The position numbers and the translations under genes were made by a program. Shown one piece after another: positions 34,325-43,648 of a stretch of 64,000 nucleotides of DNA. The notes beneath the pieces were generated by a model. It was not told where the DNA came from, made no database searches, and was given only the letters and a program-made list of their open reading frames with translations. Numbering within the stretch: the stretch's first letter is position 1; each line of letters starts with the position of its first letter. Origin of the DNA: Streptomyces alfalfae (GTDB lineage Bacteria; Actinomycetota; Actinomycetes; Streptomycetales; Streptomycetaceae); contig NZ_QEXM01000023.1 of assembly GCF_004127445.1 (NCBI RefSeq), positions 1-64,000 on the forward strand, read 5' to 3'.

Positions 34325-36106
34325 TCACTTGGCACACACAGTCTTGTCGGCTTCGACCTTCTGGATCCCCTCCGGCGCCTTCGACGGCGCGGAGATGGGC
34401 TCCCCCGCCTCCTTGAAGTCGCTGCCCAGCGTCAGCTTCATGGCGGGAAGCCCCTGTGCGTTCTTCTCGCTCTTGCCCGGCTTCAGGGCGGAGGCGGGCA
34501 GACCCATGATGTCGGCGAGCCGACGGGCCTGGTCCGCCTCGGCGGAGCCGTACTCGAGGGTCGTCTTCTTGATCACGGCGGAGGCGTTCCCCAACTGACT
34601 GGACTTCAGCACGCCCTCATTGTTCTGCAGCCACGTGAGAGTTTTCTGAGCGGCGCCGGTCTTGCCGCTGCCGTTGTAGATGTCCACGCGGACGTCGGAA
34701 GGATCGGCCTTGGGGCCCTTGAGGCGGGCGGCCACCTTGGCCTTCTCCTTCTTCTTCACCTCGGTCAGCGACTGGTCGGCGCGCATCATCGCGAAGAGCG
34801 GCTTGGCCTTGGCCTCGTTGAGCACGACCGTCGTGTGCACCTTCTCGGCCGGGTTGTCGACCACCGGCGTCGTGGCGAAGCTCAGGTTCTTCACGTCGAG
34901 CTTGCCGAGCTCCATGCCGAGGTCGCGGAGCTTCATGATGTCCGCGATCGTGGAGTCGACGGTGAGCGCCTTGGTGCCGGCCTCGGCGAGGCTGAACATC
35001 TTCTTCGGGTTGGTGAGCGTGTCGTTCGACTTCAGCTTGCGCATCAGCGAGCTGAGGAACTGCTGCTGGAGCTCGATCCGGCTCAGGTCGCCGCCGGTGC
35101 CCACCGAGTGACGGGTGCGGACGAACGCCAGCGCCTCCTCGCCCTCGATGGTGTGCTTGCCCGCCGACAGCTTGAGGTGCGAGTCGGGGTCGTCGATGTC
35201 CTTGGCGAGGCAGACGTCCACGCCGTCGACCGCGGACGAGAGCGTCTTGACCGCGTTGAAGTCGGCCACCATGAAGTGGTCGAGCTTGATCCCCGTGATC
35301 TTGGTGACCGTGCGCATGGTGCAGCTCGGCGTGCGGTTCTGCTGGCCGAGGCTCTCGTTGAACCGGACGTTCTTCGTGCCGGGGATGGTCTTCGTGCTGC
35401 CGTCCTCCTGCGTCGTCGGGCAGTCCGGGATGTCGGTGATCATGTCGCGGGGGATACTCAACGCCGTCGCGTTGGAGCGGTCCTTGGAGACATGCAGCAG
35501 GATCGTGGTGTCGGCGTGCCCGAGGCTGCCCGCGTCGCCGTAGCCCTCGTTGCCGTCACCGCTGCGCTTGTCGGTGCCCACCAGCAGGATGTTGATGGCC
35601 CGGTCCTTGCTGAAGCCACCGGTGCCCGCGCCGTCGTCGGCGAGCGAATTGATGTTGTCGTTGAGGTGCTGGTAGTAGAGATACCCGCCCACACACCCTG
35701 TGACCAGCAGGAACGCCAGTGAGCCGCCGGTCCACACCAGGACTTTCCTGCCCTTGGACTTCTTCGGCTTCTGCTTGCGTCTGCCGCCCGCGGTCTCCGG
35801 CTCCTTGACCCGGCGCCTGCGCTGCCCCGGCACCTCGCGGCGCTCCTCGCGCTCCCGCTCGCGCGGGCGGTCGCCGTTCGGCGCGGGACGGCCGCGGCGT
35901 CCCTGACGGGACGTCGATCTACGGGGTCCGGGAACGGTCGACTGCCCAGCGGAAGGGCTCAGTCGCAATTCGTAATCACCGGTTTCCGGGTTGAGCACCC
36001 ACTGGTCCGCGGGGTCGATGTTCTCCGCCCGCCCGTCTCCCGTCGCCGCCCTTTCGGAGAAGTCGCTGCGCTCTCCCCTGCTGGGCCCACGGCCTTGCGC
36101 GTCCAC
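34325..36106 (-). CDS. LCP cell-wall ligase 4 with LytR_C domain (593 aa)
   Basis: The N-terminus VDAQGRGPSRG leads into IDPADQWVLNPETGDYELRL, a motif common in Streptomyces LCP proteins, then a basic region and one TM (VLVWTGGSLAFLLVTGCVGG). LCP domain: NILLVGTDKRSGDGNEG, ADTTILLHVSKDRSNATALS then IPRDMITDI, and FVRTRHSVGTGGDLSRIELQ. LytR_C spans about 450-560. GTG 36106 is chosen for GGAGGA 11 bases upstream and the conserved start; TTG 36154 would add 16 residues. YLYYQHLN after the TM is shared with LCP 3, pointing to a recent duplication. Confidence 0.88.
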   Translation of the reverse strand: MDAQGRGPSRGERSDFSERAATGDGRAENIDPADQWVLNPETGDYELRLSPSAGQSTVPGPRRSTSRQGRRGRPAPNGDRPREREREERREVPGQRRRRVKEPETAGGRRKQKPKKSKGRKVLVWTGGSLAFLLVTGCVGGYLYYQHLNDNINSLADDGAGTGGFSKDRAINILLVGTDKRSGDGNEGYGDAGSLGHADTTILLHVSKDRSNATALSIPRDMITDIPDCPTTQEDGSTKTIPGTKNVRFNESLGQQNRTPSCTMRTVTKITGIKLDHFMVADFNAVKTLSSAVDGVDVCLAKDIDDPDSHLKLSAGKHTIEGEEALAFVRTRHSVGTGGDLSRIELQQQFLSSLMRKLKSNDTLTNPKKMFSLAEAGTKALTVDSTIADIMKLRDLGMELGKLDVKNLSFATTPVVDNPAEKVHTTVVLNEAKAKPLFAMMRADQSLTEVKKKEKAKVAARLKGPKADPSDVRVDIYNGSGKTGAAQKTLTWLQNNEGVLKSSQLGNASAVIKKTTLEYGSAEADQARRLADIMGLPASALKPGKSEKNAQGLPAMKLTLGSDFKEAGEPISAPSKAPEGIQKVEADKTVCAK

Positions 36107-36330
36107 GGTTGTCTGCGTCCTCCGTCGGGGCCACGCGGCGCCTTTTCCCCTCAAGAAGGCGCTCGGTCATTCGTCTCAGCGGTGCGCGGCCGACAGGCCC
36201 GGCGCACCGGATCGCTCACACTATCCGCCCAGTTCAGCGCCGGACGACGCCGGTGACAAATTCCACTCCCCTACAACTGGGCAATCCGCCCTATTTCTTT
36301 GTGCGGAGCGGCCTCACCTTGAAGATCGTT

Positions 36331-37575
36331 TTACTCACAGGCCGGCTCGGCGGCCGTGTTGCCCTGGAATGTCGGTGCGGGCGACGGCGCCGGTGTGGGG
36401 TCGTCGGGCCTGTCGTCGCCGACATTCGAGGCCGGCCGCTCGGTCTCCTTCGGGACCACCGCCACGGGGCCGTCGGTGCGGAGCCGGGTGAAGAGTTTCT
36501 CCGCGGCGGGCTCGACGAGCTCGTCGCGGTTCATGTCGTAGGTGTACGACTTCCTGGGAACGGTCAGGAACTGCACCCGTTCCGTGGGGATATCGCGCAT
36601 GCCGCGGACGAGTTCGTACAGACCCCGCAGGCTGGCCAGCGCCGGGTCGGTCGTCAGGGAAGAAGTGGCCGCGTCGAGCACGGGATAGAGCTTCCCCGGA
36701 TTCAGCAGGACGTCGTTGCTCCGGACCTTCTTGACGAGCGCCCCGAGGAACTCCTGCTGACGGTCCATCCGGTCGGTGTCGCTGCCGCCGCCGACGCTCT
36801 TGCGGGCCCGTACGAAACCGAGCGCCTGCTCCCCGTCGAGGGTCCGCAGGCCGGGGGCGAGGTTCACCTGGGCGTCGGGGTCGGTGATCGGCGCCGTGAG
36901 GCAGACCTCGACGCCGTCCACGGCGTCGACCATGTCCTTGAACCCCGCGAAGTCCACGACCATGTGGTGGTCGATGCGGATGCGCGTCAGCTTCTCGAGG
37001 GTACGGATCGTGCAGGCCGTCCCGCCGAACTCGTACGCCCAGTTGAACTGGGCGAACCGGGGCCGCGTCCGCGAGCCGTCCGGCGTGCGGCAGCCGGGGA
37101 TGTCCACCATCAGGTCCCGCGGGATCGACACGGCGGTCGCGCTCCGCCGGTCGGCGGCCAGGTGCAGCAGGATCGTGGTGTCCGAGCGCTGGGTGCCGGG
37201 GTCCTTGCCGTACTTCCGGTTGCCCTCGCCCGCGCGCGTGTCGGAGCCGATCACCAGGATGTTCTGCGCGTCGTGCACCAGGGGCGTCGGGCGCTCCTTC
37301 TCGTACCGTTCGAGCTCGGCGGCGGCGTCGGTGTCCCTGGTGATGTTGCCGTCGAGCTTCCTGTACGCGGCCCAGCCCAGTCCGGCGGTGGCGAGCACCA
37401 GGACGGACACGCCGAGCGCCGCGGAGTGCAGCCAGCGGCGTCTGCGCCGCCCCAGGCCCACCCCGGTGGGGGTCGCGCCCGCGCCGGGACCCTGGGTCGC
37501 CCGCCGCTCCGGTGGGGCGCCCCGGTGGCCCGGCGCCCCCTCCGGCCCGGCGGGCGAGCCTGCGGTGTCGGTCAC
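36331..37575 (-). CDS. LCP cell-wall ligase 5 (414 aa)
   Basis: A short Pro/Gly tail, one TM (LGVSVLVLATAGLGWAAY) and the LCP domain: NILVIGSDTRAGEGNRK, SDTTILLHLAADRRSATAVS then IPRDLMVDI, WAYEFGGTACTIRTLEKLT and FVRARKSVGGGSDTDRMDRQ. No LytR_C. It ends in a Pro-rich stretch and ACE. GTG 37575 has GAGGGG nine bases upstream; GTG 37587 is too close to it. The gene opens the minus-strand run 37575-32475. Confidence 0.88.
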   Translation of the reverse strand: MTDTAGSPAGPEGAPGHRGAPPERRATQGPGAGATPTGVGLGRRRRRWLHSAALGVSVLVLATAGLGWAAYRKLDGNITRDTDAAAELERYEKERPTPLVHDAQNILVIGSDTRAGEGNRKYGKDPGTQRSDTTILLHLAADRRSATAVSIPRDLMVDIPGCRTPDGSRTRPRFAQFNWAYEFGGTACTIRTLEKLTRIRIDHHMVVDFAGFKDMVDAVDGVEVCLTAPITDPDAQVNLAPGLRTLDGEQALGFVRARKSVGGGSDTDRMDRQQEFLGALVKKVRSNDVLLNPGKLYPVLDAATSSLTTDPALASLRGLYELVRGMRDIPTERVQFLTVPRKSYTYDMNRDELVEPAAEKLFTRLRTDGPVAVVPKETERPASNVGDDRPDDPTPAPSPAPTFQGNTAAEPACE

Positions 37576-37746
37576 GTGTGCGTCCACCCCTCATGGCTGC
37601 GTCGGTGCGTGGTGCGTACCTACGACCATGACCCGACGCGGCACGGGGGGCCTCTGGGCCCGGGGCCCGCGTGGGCCGGACGGGGGACGGAGCGGGGTGT
37701 GCGCGGGGCCCGGGCCGGCGGGGGCCCGCCCCGCCGGCGCCGCGGG

Positions 37747-38499
37747 TCAGCTCGCGGTCGACGTCACGCGCTCGTCCTCGACCCGCTTCGCGAGGTTCTC
37801 CGGGGCGAGCCGGTCGAGGTGGCGGCAGAGCACCACGGAGCCGCCCGCCACGAGCGCCGCGTAGAGCCCGGCGCTCAGGCCGCGCCAGTCGGTGTACGGC
37901 AGGCCGGACAGGACGCGCGCCCCGGGGCCGAGCCCCTGCCCCGAGGCGTCGGCGCGGGCCCGCTCCACCACCTCGGCGCCGGTCAGCTCCTCCCCGGCGA
38001 CCGCGAGGGCGGGCCCGGCCGGGTCGACGGGGGCGAAGGGCACGAACTGGTCGCCCTGCCCCGGCACCTCGACCGCGTAGTCGGCGAAGCCCTCGGGCGG
38101 CTGCGGGAAGCGCCCGCCGAGTGGCCGCAGCGCGAGCGCGACGCGCTCCCCCGAGCAGGCGCGCGCGACGTCCAGCGTGTCGGGGCCGCTGACGACGAGG
38201 TCCGCCGCGGCCGGGTCGCCGCCCACGTCCGCGACCACGCCCACCGATGAACAGGCGAGCAACCAGACGGCCGTCTGCCAGTGCGCGGGCAGCAGCAGCG
38301 CGACCCGGTCGCCGGGTTCGGCGGCGAGGTCGCCCTGGAGCAGATTGGCGGTCTTGGCCACCCAATTGGCGAAGGTGGCCACGGACAATTCCACGCGCTC
38401 GCCCGTGGCGTCGTCGTAGAAGGTGACCAGGGGGCGGCCCGGGTCCGCGGCGAGCGCGGATCGCAGCAGGTCGGCGGGGGTGCGGTCGTTGGCGTTCAC
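37747..38499 (-). CDS. TIGR03089-type AMP-ligase-like protein (250 aa)
   Basis: The sequence resembles the N-terminal part of adenylate-forming enzymes (ANWVAKTANLLQGDLAAEPG, ALLLPAHWQTAVWLLAC) but stops at 250 residues and lacks the C-terminal catalytic motifs. Actinobacteria encode such TIGR03089 proteins widely; their role is unknown. GTG 38499 is preceded by TACCCT with a 7-nt gap (38507-38512 on the minus strand), consistent with a leaderless start, so the longer frame to 38559 is unlikely. It is upstream of the LCP run but separated by 171 bp. Confidence 0.8.
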   Translation of the reverse strand: MNANDRTPADLLRSALAADPGRPLVTFYDDATGERVELSVATFANWVAKTANLLQGDLAAEPGDRVALLLPAHWQTAVWLLACSSVGVVADVGGDPAAADLVVSGPDTLDVARACSGERVALALRPLGGRFPQPPEGFADYAVEVPGQGDQFVPFAPVDPAGPALAVAGEELTGAEVVERARADASGQGLGPGARVLSGLPYTDWRGLSAGLYAALVAGGSVVLCRHLDRLAPENLAKRVEDERVTSTAS

Positions 38500-38607
38500 G
38501 GGCGCAAGGGTACGCGGGCCCCTCGGCGTCGAGCGGTGTCGCGGGGGAGCGGGCAACACGCGGCGGCCACGTGTGGCCGATGCCCCGTCAAATCCCCAAT
38601 GGACAGA

Positions 38608-38613
38608 TATGTT
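38608..38613 (+). promoter_or_regulatory. -10-like TATGTT before the amidase gene
   Basis: TATGTT lies 5 nt before ATG 38619, in a region with no Shine-Dalgarno. CCGTCA sits 17 bp upstream. Confidence 0.35.
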
Positions 38614-38618
38614 CAGCT

Positions 38619-40070
38619 ATGCCAAACATCACTTGTATGCGTGGATTCCTTGCTTCCTCAATCGGCGTCACCTGCGCGGCCGCCCTCGCCCTGCCCCTCA
38701 CCCTGCCCACGTCCGGCGCCCGGGCCGCGACGTCCGGCGCCCAGCAGCCGCCCGCCGGGCCCGCCGCGGAGGCGGTACCCGGCACCACCCAGTCGCTTCC
38801 GCTCGGACCGCTGACCCACCGGCGCTCGGCAGGCCCGGCGGAGGCCGGCGAACAAGGCCTGAGCCGGCGCGACGTCCACCCGTACTCCCTGGTCGGCGTC
38901 GTCTGGGACGACCCGGACGACGAACTGCACGGGACCGTCCAGGTCCGGACCCGGCCGGTCGGCGGCTCCGCCTGGTCGGGCTGGCAGGACGTCGAGACGC
39001 ACAACCACGAGCACGCGGCCGACCCGGACGCCGCCGAGCGTGCCGCGGGCCGGGTCCGCGGTTCGACGGCGCCGCTGTGGGTCGGTCACTCCGACGGCGT
39101 GGAGATCCGCGTCCGCCCGGAGCCGGCCGACGCGGACCGTGCCACGGCCGCCTACCTGCCCGAGGGCCTGCGTCTCGAACTGGTCGACCCAGGGGACGAG
39201 ACGCCACCGGAAGGCTCCGCCCAGGGCGCCAAGCCCCAGGGCGCCACGACCCTCGGCACCGCGATCCAGGGCACCCTGCCGCTCAACGCCCTGTCCGAGG
39301 CGTCGCAGGCCGTCGGTCTGAGCGTCGAGGCCGCCGCCGCGTCGAGCGTGAACTCACAGCTCGTCCCCCTCGGCGCCACCGTCATCCCCGAACTGACGAA
39401 GCAGCAGACCGAGGCCGCCCTGACGGCCCAGGCCGACGAGCCGGAAGCGGGCAAGGCCAAGCCCTACATCGGCCCGCGTCCGCGCATCGTCACGCGCAAG
39501 GGCTGGGGCGCGGACGAGAAGCTGCGCGAGAAGAACTTCGCGTACACCAAGACCGTGAAGGCCGCGTTCCTCCACCACACGGCGACCGGCAACAACTACT
39601 CCTGCCGGCAGGCGCCGTCGGTGCTCCGCAGCATCTACCGCTACCACGTCAAGAGCAGCGGCTGGCGCGACCTCGGCTACAACTTCGCCATCGACAAGTG
39701 CGGAAACATCTACGAAGGCCGTGCCGGAGGTGTGGCCAAGGCGGTCCTCGGGGCCCACACTCTCGGTTTCAACACCGACACCACAGGGATCGCCGTCATC
39801 GGCTCGTACAGCACCGCCAACCCCCCGAAGGCGGCGGTGAGCGCCATCTCCCGTCTCGCGGCCTGGAAGCTCGGGCTGCACGGCCGCGACCCGAGTGGCA
39901 CTACCACCCTCAAGTCGGGCGGTGGCAACCTGTACAAGAAGGGCGCGAACGTCCGGCTCCGCGTGATCTCGGGGCACCGGGACGGGTTCGCCACGGCATG
40001 TCCGGGGTCCCGTCTGTACAAGAAGCTCGGCACGACCCGGTCGGCCTCGGCCCGCCTCCAGGGCCGCTGA
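38619..40070 (+). CDS. Secreted PGRP-type N-acetylmuramoyl-L-alanine amidase (483 aa)
   Basis: A signal peptide (about residues 7-30, ending GARA) leads to a beta-rich region of about 170 residues with WSGWQDVETH. The C-terminal amidase_2/PGRP domain (about 285-470) follows, with zinc ligands in FLHHTATGN and ISGHRDGFATACPG, the catalytic Tyr region WRDLGYNFAIDKCGNIYEGR, and GAHTLGFNTDTTGIAVIGSY. It cleaves the amide between MurNAc and the stem peptide. ATG 38637 is a shorter alternative start. The gene is divergent from the TIGR03089 gene. Confidence 0.9.
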   Translation: MPNITCMRGFLASSIGVTCAAALALPLTLPTSGARAATSGAQQPPAGPAAEAVPGTTQSLPLGPLTHRRSAGPAEAGEQGLSRRDVHPYSLVGVVWDDPDDELHGTVQVRTRPVGGSAWSGWQDVETHNHEHAADPDAAERAAGRVRGSTAPLWVGHSDGVEIRVRPEPADADRATAAYLPEGLRLELVDPGDETPPEGSAQGAKPQGATTLGTAIQGTLPLNALSEASQAVGLSVEAAAASSVNSQLVPLGATVIPELTKQQTEAALTAQADEPEAGKAKPYIGPRPRIVTRKGWGADEKLREKNFAYTKTVKAAFLHHTATGNNYSCRQAPSVLRSIYRYHVKSSGWRDLGYNFAIDKCGNIYEGRAGGVAKAVLGAHTLGFNTDTTGIAVIGSYSTANPPKAAVSAISRLAAWKLGLHGRDPSGTTTLKSGGGNLYKKGANVRLRVISGHRDGFATACPGSRLYKKLGTTRSASARLQGR

Positions 40071-40184
40071 GACCGGCCGCACGGCACACATCGCACTATC
40101 TGCACGATCTGCACAGACGTCTGCATACACTGGCCGGCCGAAACTCAAAGTTCGGCCGGCCCCAGCAGGAAGCAGAGACGACAG

Positions 40185-41267
40185 GTGACAGAAGCGATCC
40201 TCCTGGTCGGCGGCAAGGGAACCCGGCTGCGACCCCTCACGGTCCACACCCCCAAGCCGATGGTTCCGGCGGCGGGCGTCCCGTTCCTCACCCACCAGCT
40301 CGCGCGGGCCCGCGCGGCGGGCGTGGAACACATCGTCCTCGCCACCTCCTACCTCGCCGAGGTCTTCGAGCCCCACTTCGGCGACGGCTCGGCACTCGGC
40401 CTCCACATCGAGTACGTGACGGAGACCGAACCGCTCGGCACGGGCGGCGCCATCCGCAACGTCGCGTCGCGGCTGCGCTCGGGGCCCGACGAACCGGTCC
40501 TGATCTTCAACGGCGACATCCTCACGGGCCTGGACATCCGCGCCCTCGTCGGCGCCCACGAGACGTCCGGCGCGGACGTCTCCCTCCACCTGACCCGGGT
40601 CGCGGACCCCAGGGCGTACGGCCTGGTCCCCACCGATCCGACCGGCAGGGTCACGGCGTTCCTGGAGAAGCCGCAGACCCCGGAGGAGATCGTCACCGAC
40701 CAGATCAACGCCGGCGCGTACGTCTTCCGGCGCTCGGTCATCGACATGATCCCCGCGGGCCGCCCCGTCTCGGTCGAACGCGAGACCTTCCCCGACCTGC
40801 TCTCCTCCGGCGCCCACCTCCAGGGCATGGTCGACTCGACGTACTGGCTCGACCTGGGCACGCCCCAGGCGTTCGTGCGCGGCTCCGCCGACCTCGTCCT
40901 CGGCCGCGCCCCGTCCCCCGCGGTCCCCGGCCGCCACGGCGAGCACCTGGTCCTGCCCGGCGCCTCGGTCGCCGCCGACGCCAAGCTCACCGGCGGCACG
41001 GTGATCGGCGCGGACGCCCTGATCGGCGAGGGCGTGCGGATCGCGGGCAGCACGGTCCTGGCGGGCGCGGTCGTCGAACCGGGAGCCGTGATCACGGACT
41101 CCCTGATCGGCGCGGGCGCGCGGATCGGCGCCCGTTCGGTGCTCTCGGGAGCGGTCATCGGCGACGCGGCGGCCGTCGGCGCCGACAACGAACTCCGCGA
41201 GGGCGTCCGCGTCTGGTGCGACGCCAGGCTGCCGCAGGGGGCGGTCCGCTTCTCCTCGGACCAGTGA
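40185..41267 (+). CDS. Mannose-1-phosphate guanylyltransferase / NDP-sugar pyrophosphorylase (360 aa)
   Basis: The N-terminal domain has the pyrophosphorylase signature LLVGGKGTRLRPLT, then FNGDILTGLD and FLEKPQTPEEIVTDQINAGA. The C-terminal 110 residues form a left-handed beta-helix of hexapeptide-like repeats (ALIGEGVRIAGSTVLAGAVV). It would make GDP-mannose from mannose-1-phosphate, matching manA and manB 14-18 kb away. The GTG start has AGGAAG upstream. Other nucleotide specificities cannot be excluded from sequence alone. Confidence 0.85.
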   Translation: MTEAILLVGGKGTRLRPLTVHTPKPMVPAAGVPFLTHQLARARAAGVEHIVLATSYLAEVFEPHFGDGSALGLHIEYVTETEPLGTGGAIRNVASRLRSGPDEPVLIFNGDILTGLDIRALVGAHETSGADVSLHLTRVADPRAYGLVPTDPTGRVTAFLEKPQTPEEIVTDQINAGAYVFRRSVIDMIPAGRPVSVERETFPDLLSSGAHLQGMVDSTYWLDLGTPQAFVRGSADLVLGRAPSPAVPGRHGEHLVLPGASVAADAKLTGGTVIGADALIGEGVRIAGSTVLAGAVVEPGAVITDSLIGAGARIGARSVLSGAVIGDAAAVGADNELREGVRVWCDARLPQGAVRFSSDQ

Positions 41268-41318
41268 AAGAACGTATCCGCGCCCCCCGTGCCCGCCCCG
41301 TGAACGGCGGCCACCCCT

Positions 41319-41324
41319 TACCCT
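41319..41324 (+). promoter_or_regulatory. -10-like TACCCT before the DNA glycosylase gene
   Basis: TACCCT lies 7 nt before ATG 41332. GAAGGA in the gap could also serve as a ribosome-binding site. Confidence 0.4.
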
Positions 41325-41331
41325 CGAAGGA

Positions 41332-42327
41332 ATGTCGTCCCGTTTCGCCCCGCGCCCCCCTCGCACCCCGGTGCGCGGTGGCGGGACGGCCGTTCCCGGG
41401 GGCGTCCCGCGCCAGGCCATGCCGTCCCGCGTCCGCACCTGGCAGCCGCCCTTCCCGCTGGACCTCGGCCTGACCCTGGGCCCGCTGCGGCGGGGCCCCG
41501 GCGACCCCACGTTCCGCACGGCCCCCGACGGCTCGGTGTGGCGCGCGAGCCGCACGCCCGAGGGTCCGGGGACGCTGCGGGTGGCGATGCGCTCCGGCAC
41601 GGTGGAGGCCGAGGCCTGGGGCGAGGGCGCCGACTGGCTCCTGGCCCAGCTGCCCACCCTCCTCGGCGAGGCGGACGACCCCGCGTCCTTCGCGCCCCGC
41701 CACCGCCTGGTCGCGGCCTCGGCCCGCCGCCGCCCCGGCCTGCGGCTCGTGCGCTCGGGCCTGGTCCTCGAATCCCTGATCCCGTCGGTCCTGGAGCAGA
41801 AGATCACGGTGGAGGAGGCCTACCGGGCCTGGCGCCTCCTGGTCCGCGGCCACGGGGAGCGCGCCCCCGGGCCCCACCCCGACCTGTACGTGATGCCGGA
41901 CCCCCGCACCTGGGCGCTGATCCCCTCCTGGGAGTGGCACAGGGCGGGCGTGGACGACAAGCGGGCCTCGACGATCCTGCGTGCGGCACGGGTGGCGCGG
42001 CGGCTGGAGGAGGCGGCGCTGATGGAGCCGCCGCAGGCCCGCGCCCGTCTGGAGCTGATCCCGGGCATCGGCCCCTGGACCTCCTCGGAGACCGTCCAGC
42101 GCACCAACGGGGCCGCCGACGCGGTGACGGTCGGCGACCTCCACCTGCCGGGCATCATCGGCCACGCCCTGGCGGACGACCGCGACGCGGACGACGAGGA
42201 GATGCTCCGCCTCCTCGCCCCCTACGAGGGCCACCGCCACCGGGCGGCCCGCCTGATCCTCCTGACGGGCCGCACCCCCGCCCGCAGGAAGCCGAAGATG
42301 CCGCGGACGGACATCGCGCTGCTCTGA
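41332..42327 (+). CDS. AlkA-like DNA-3-methyladenine glycosylase (331 aa)
   Basis: A helix-hairpin-helix glycosylase. LELIPGIGPWTSSETVQRTN is the HhH, and the catalytic Asp follows in VTVGDLHLPG. SVLEQKITVEEAYRAWRLLV is the helix that precedes it in AlkA-like enzymes. It would excise alkylated purines and start base excision repair. The first 35 residues are basic and disordered. It is a single gene convergent with fbiB. Confidence 0.88.
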   Translation: MSSRFAPRPPRTPVRGGGTAVPGGVPRQAMPSRVRTWQPPFPLDLGLTLGPLRRGPGDPTFRTAPDGSVWRASRTPEGPGTLRVAMRSGTVEAEAWGEGADWLLAQLPTLLGEADDPASFAPRHRLVAASARRRPGLRLVRSGLVLESLIPSVLEQKITVEEAYRAWRLLVRGHGERAPGPHPDLYVMPDPRTWALIPSWEWHRAGVDDKRASTILRAARVARRLEEAALMEPPQARARLELIPGIGPWTSSETVQRTNGAADAVTVGDLHLPGIIGHALADDRDADDEEMLRLLAPYEGHRHRAARLILLTGRTPARRKPKMPRTDIALL

Positions 42328-42349
42328 CGGAGCGGGGTGACCGGGTCGC

Positions 42350-43648
42350 CTACCGGACGGTGATGAAGTCCTCCGGGTCCCGCGGCGCCCGTGCCGGGGG
42401 CGAGGCCGCCGGGTGTCCCACGGCCACCGCCCCCATCGGCTCCCAGGAGGCGGGCAGCCCGAGCACCTCCCGCACGACGTCCCGGCAGAACATCGTCGAG
42501 GAGACCCAGGCGGAGCCGAGCCGCTCGCCGGCCAGCGCGACCAGGAGGTTCTGCACGCCGGCCCCGGCCGAGACCACGAACATCTCCCGCTCGGCTGCGT
42601 CGCGCCGGGCGTCCCCGTACGCATGGGCGCCGTCCGTCACCATGCAGGGCACCACCAGACAGGGCGCCTTCCACAGCAGGTCGCCCCGCCGCACCCGCCG
42701 GGCGATGGCCTCCTCCGACTTGCCGTCCCCCCGCAGGTCCGCGACCCACGCGTCCCGCATCGCGTCGAGCAGCTCGACCCGGGCGGCGGCGGACTCCAGG
42801 AGCACGAACCGCCACGGCGTCGTGTGATGCGGCGCGGGCGCCGTGACCGCCGCGGCGACGGCACGCCGCACGGCCCCGGGATCGACCGGCTCGTCGGTGA
42901 ACTCCCGCACGGTCCGCCGGAGCGCCACCGCCTCCCGCACCGCTTCGGACGTCCCGAGCCGGAACATGTCGTCCCGCGCGTCGCGCACCAGCGCCCGCGC
43001 CCCCGCCTCCGCGGGGTCGACGACATGCGGCAGGCCCCGTACGACCGCGACGGGCAGGCCCGCGGCCTTGCCCTTGACGAGGTCACCGGCGGCGGCCAGC
43101 TCGTCGGCCGTGGCGACGACGGTGGCGCTCAGCGGATTGCCGTGCGCGTCGGTCCCGCCCCGCAGGTCGTCCAGGACCCGCACCCCGGCCGCCCCGATGG
43201 CGACGTCGGTGAGCCCGGCGCGCCAGGGCCGCCCGAAGGTGTCGGTGACGACGACCCCGACGTCCACGCCGAGCGCGTCCCGCACCCCGTCCCGCACGGC
43301 GCGGGCCGAGGCGTCGGGGTCCGCCGGCAGCAGGAGTACCGTCCCCGACGGTGTGTTCGAGGCGTCGACCCCGGCGGCGGCCATCACGAGCCCCTGCCGG
43401 TTCTCCACGATCCGCAGGGGGCCGCGGCGTGCCACGACCCGTACGGTCTCCGCGTCGATGGCCGCCTCGCGGTCGTCCGCCTCGACGACGCGCCCCTCGG
43501 CCTTGCTGACGATCTTGGAGGTGACGAGGAGCACGTCCCCGTCGGCGAGGCCGGGCTCGGCGGCGACGATCATCTTGGCGAGGTCGTCGCCGTGCCGCAC
43601 CTCGGGCAGTCCCGGCACGGCCCAGACGCGGTAGGACGGCGGTGTCAC
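42350..43648 (-). CDS. fbiB: FbiB, F420-0:L-glutamate ligase fused to an FMN nitroreductase-fold domain (432 aa)
   Basis: The N-terminal ligase domain (about 1-240) has [36 protein letters not shown] and [20 protein letters not shown]. The C-terminal domain (about 250-430) has the nitroreductase start [14 protein letters not shown]. FbiB adds the glutamate tail and, through its second domain, reduces the dehydro form of F420. The fusion is the usual actinobacterial form. Its GTG overlaps the fbiA stop by 4 nt, so translation is coupled. Confidence 0.93.
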   Translation of the reverse strand: MTPPSYRVWAVPGLPEVRHGDDLAKMIVAAEPGLADGDVLLVTSKIVSKAEGRVVEADDREAAIDAETVRVVARRGPLRIVENRQGLVMAAAGVDASNTPSGTVLLLPADPDASARAVRDGVRDALGVDVGVVVTDTFGRPWRAGLTDVAIGAAGVRVLDDLRGGTDAHGNPLSATVVATADELAAAGDLVKGKAAGLPVAVVRGLPHVVDPAEAGARALVRDARDDMFRLGTSEAVREAVALRRTVREFTDEPVDPGAVRRAVAAAVTAPAPHHTTPWRFVLLESAAARVELLDAMRDAWVADLRGDGKSEEAIARRVRRGDLLWKAPCLVVPCMVTDGAHAYGDARRDAAEREMFVVSAGAGVQNLLVALAGERLGSAWVSSTMFCRDVVREVLGLPASWEPMGAVAVGHPAASPPARAPRDPEDFITVR

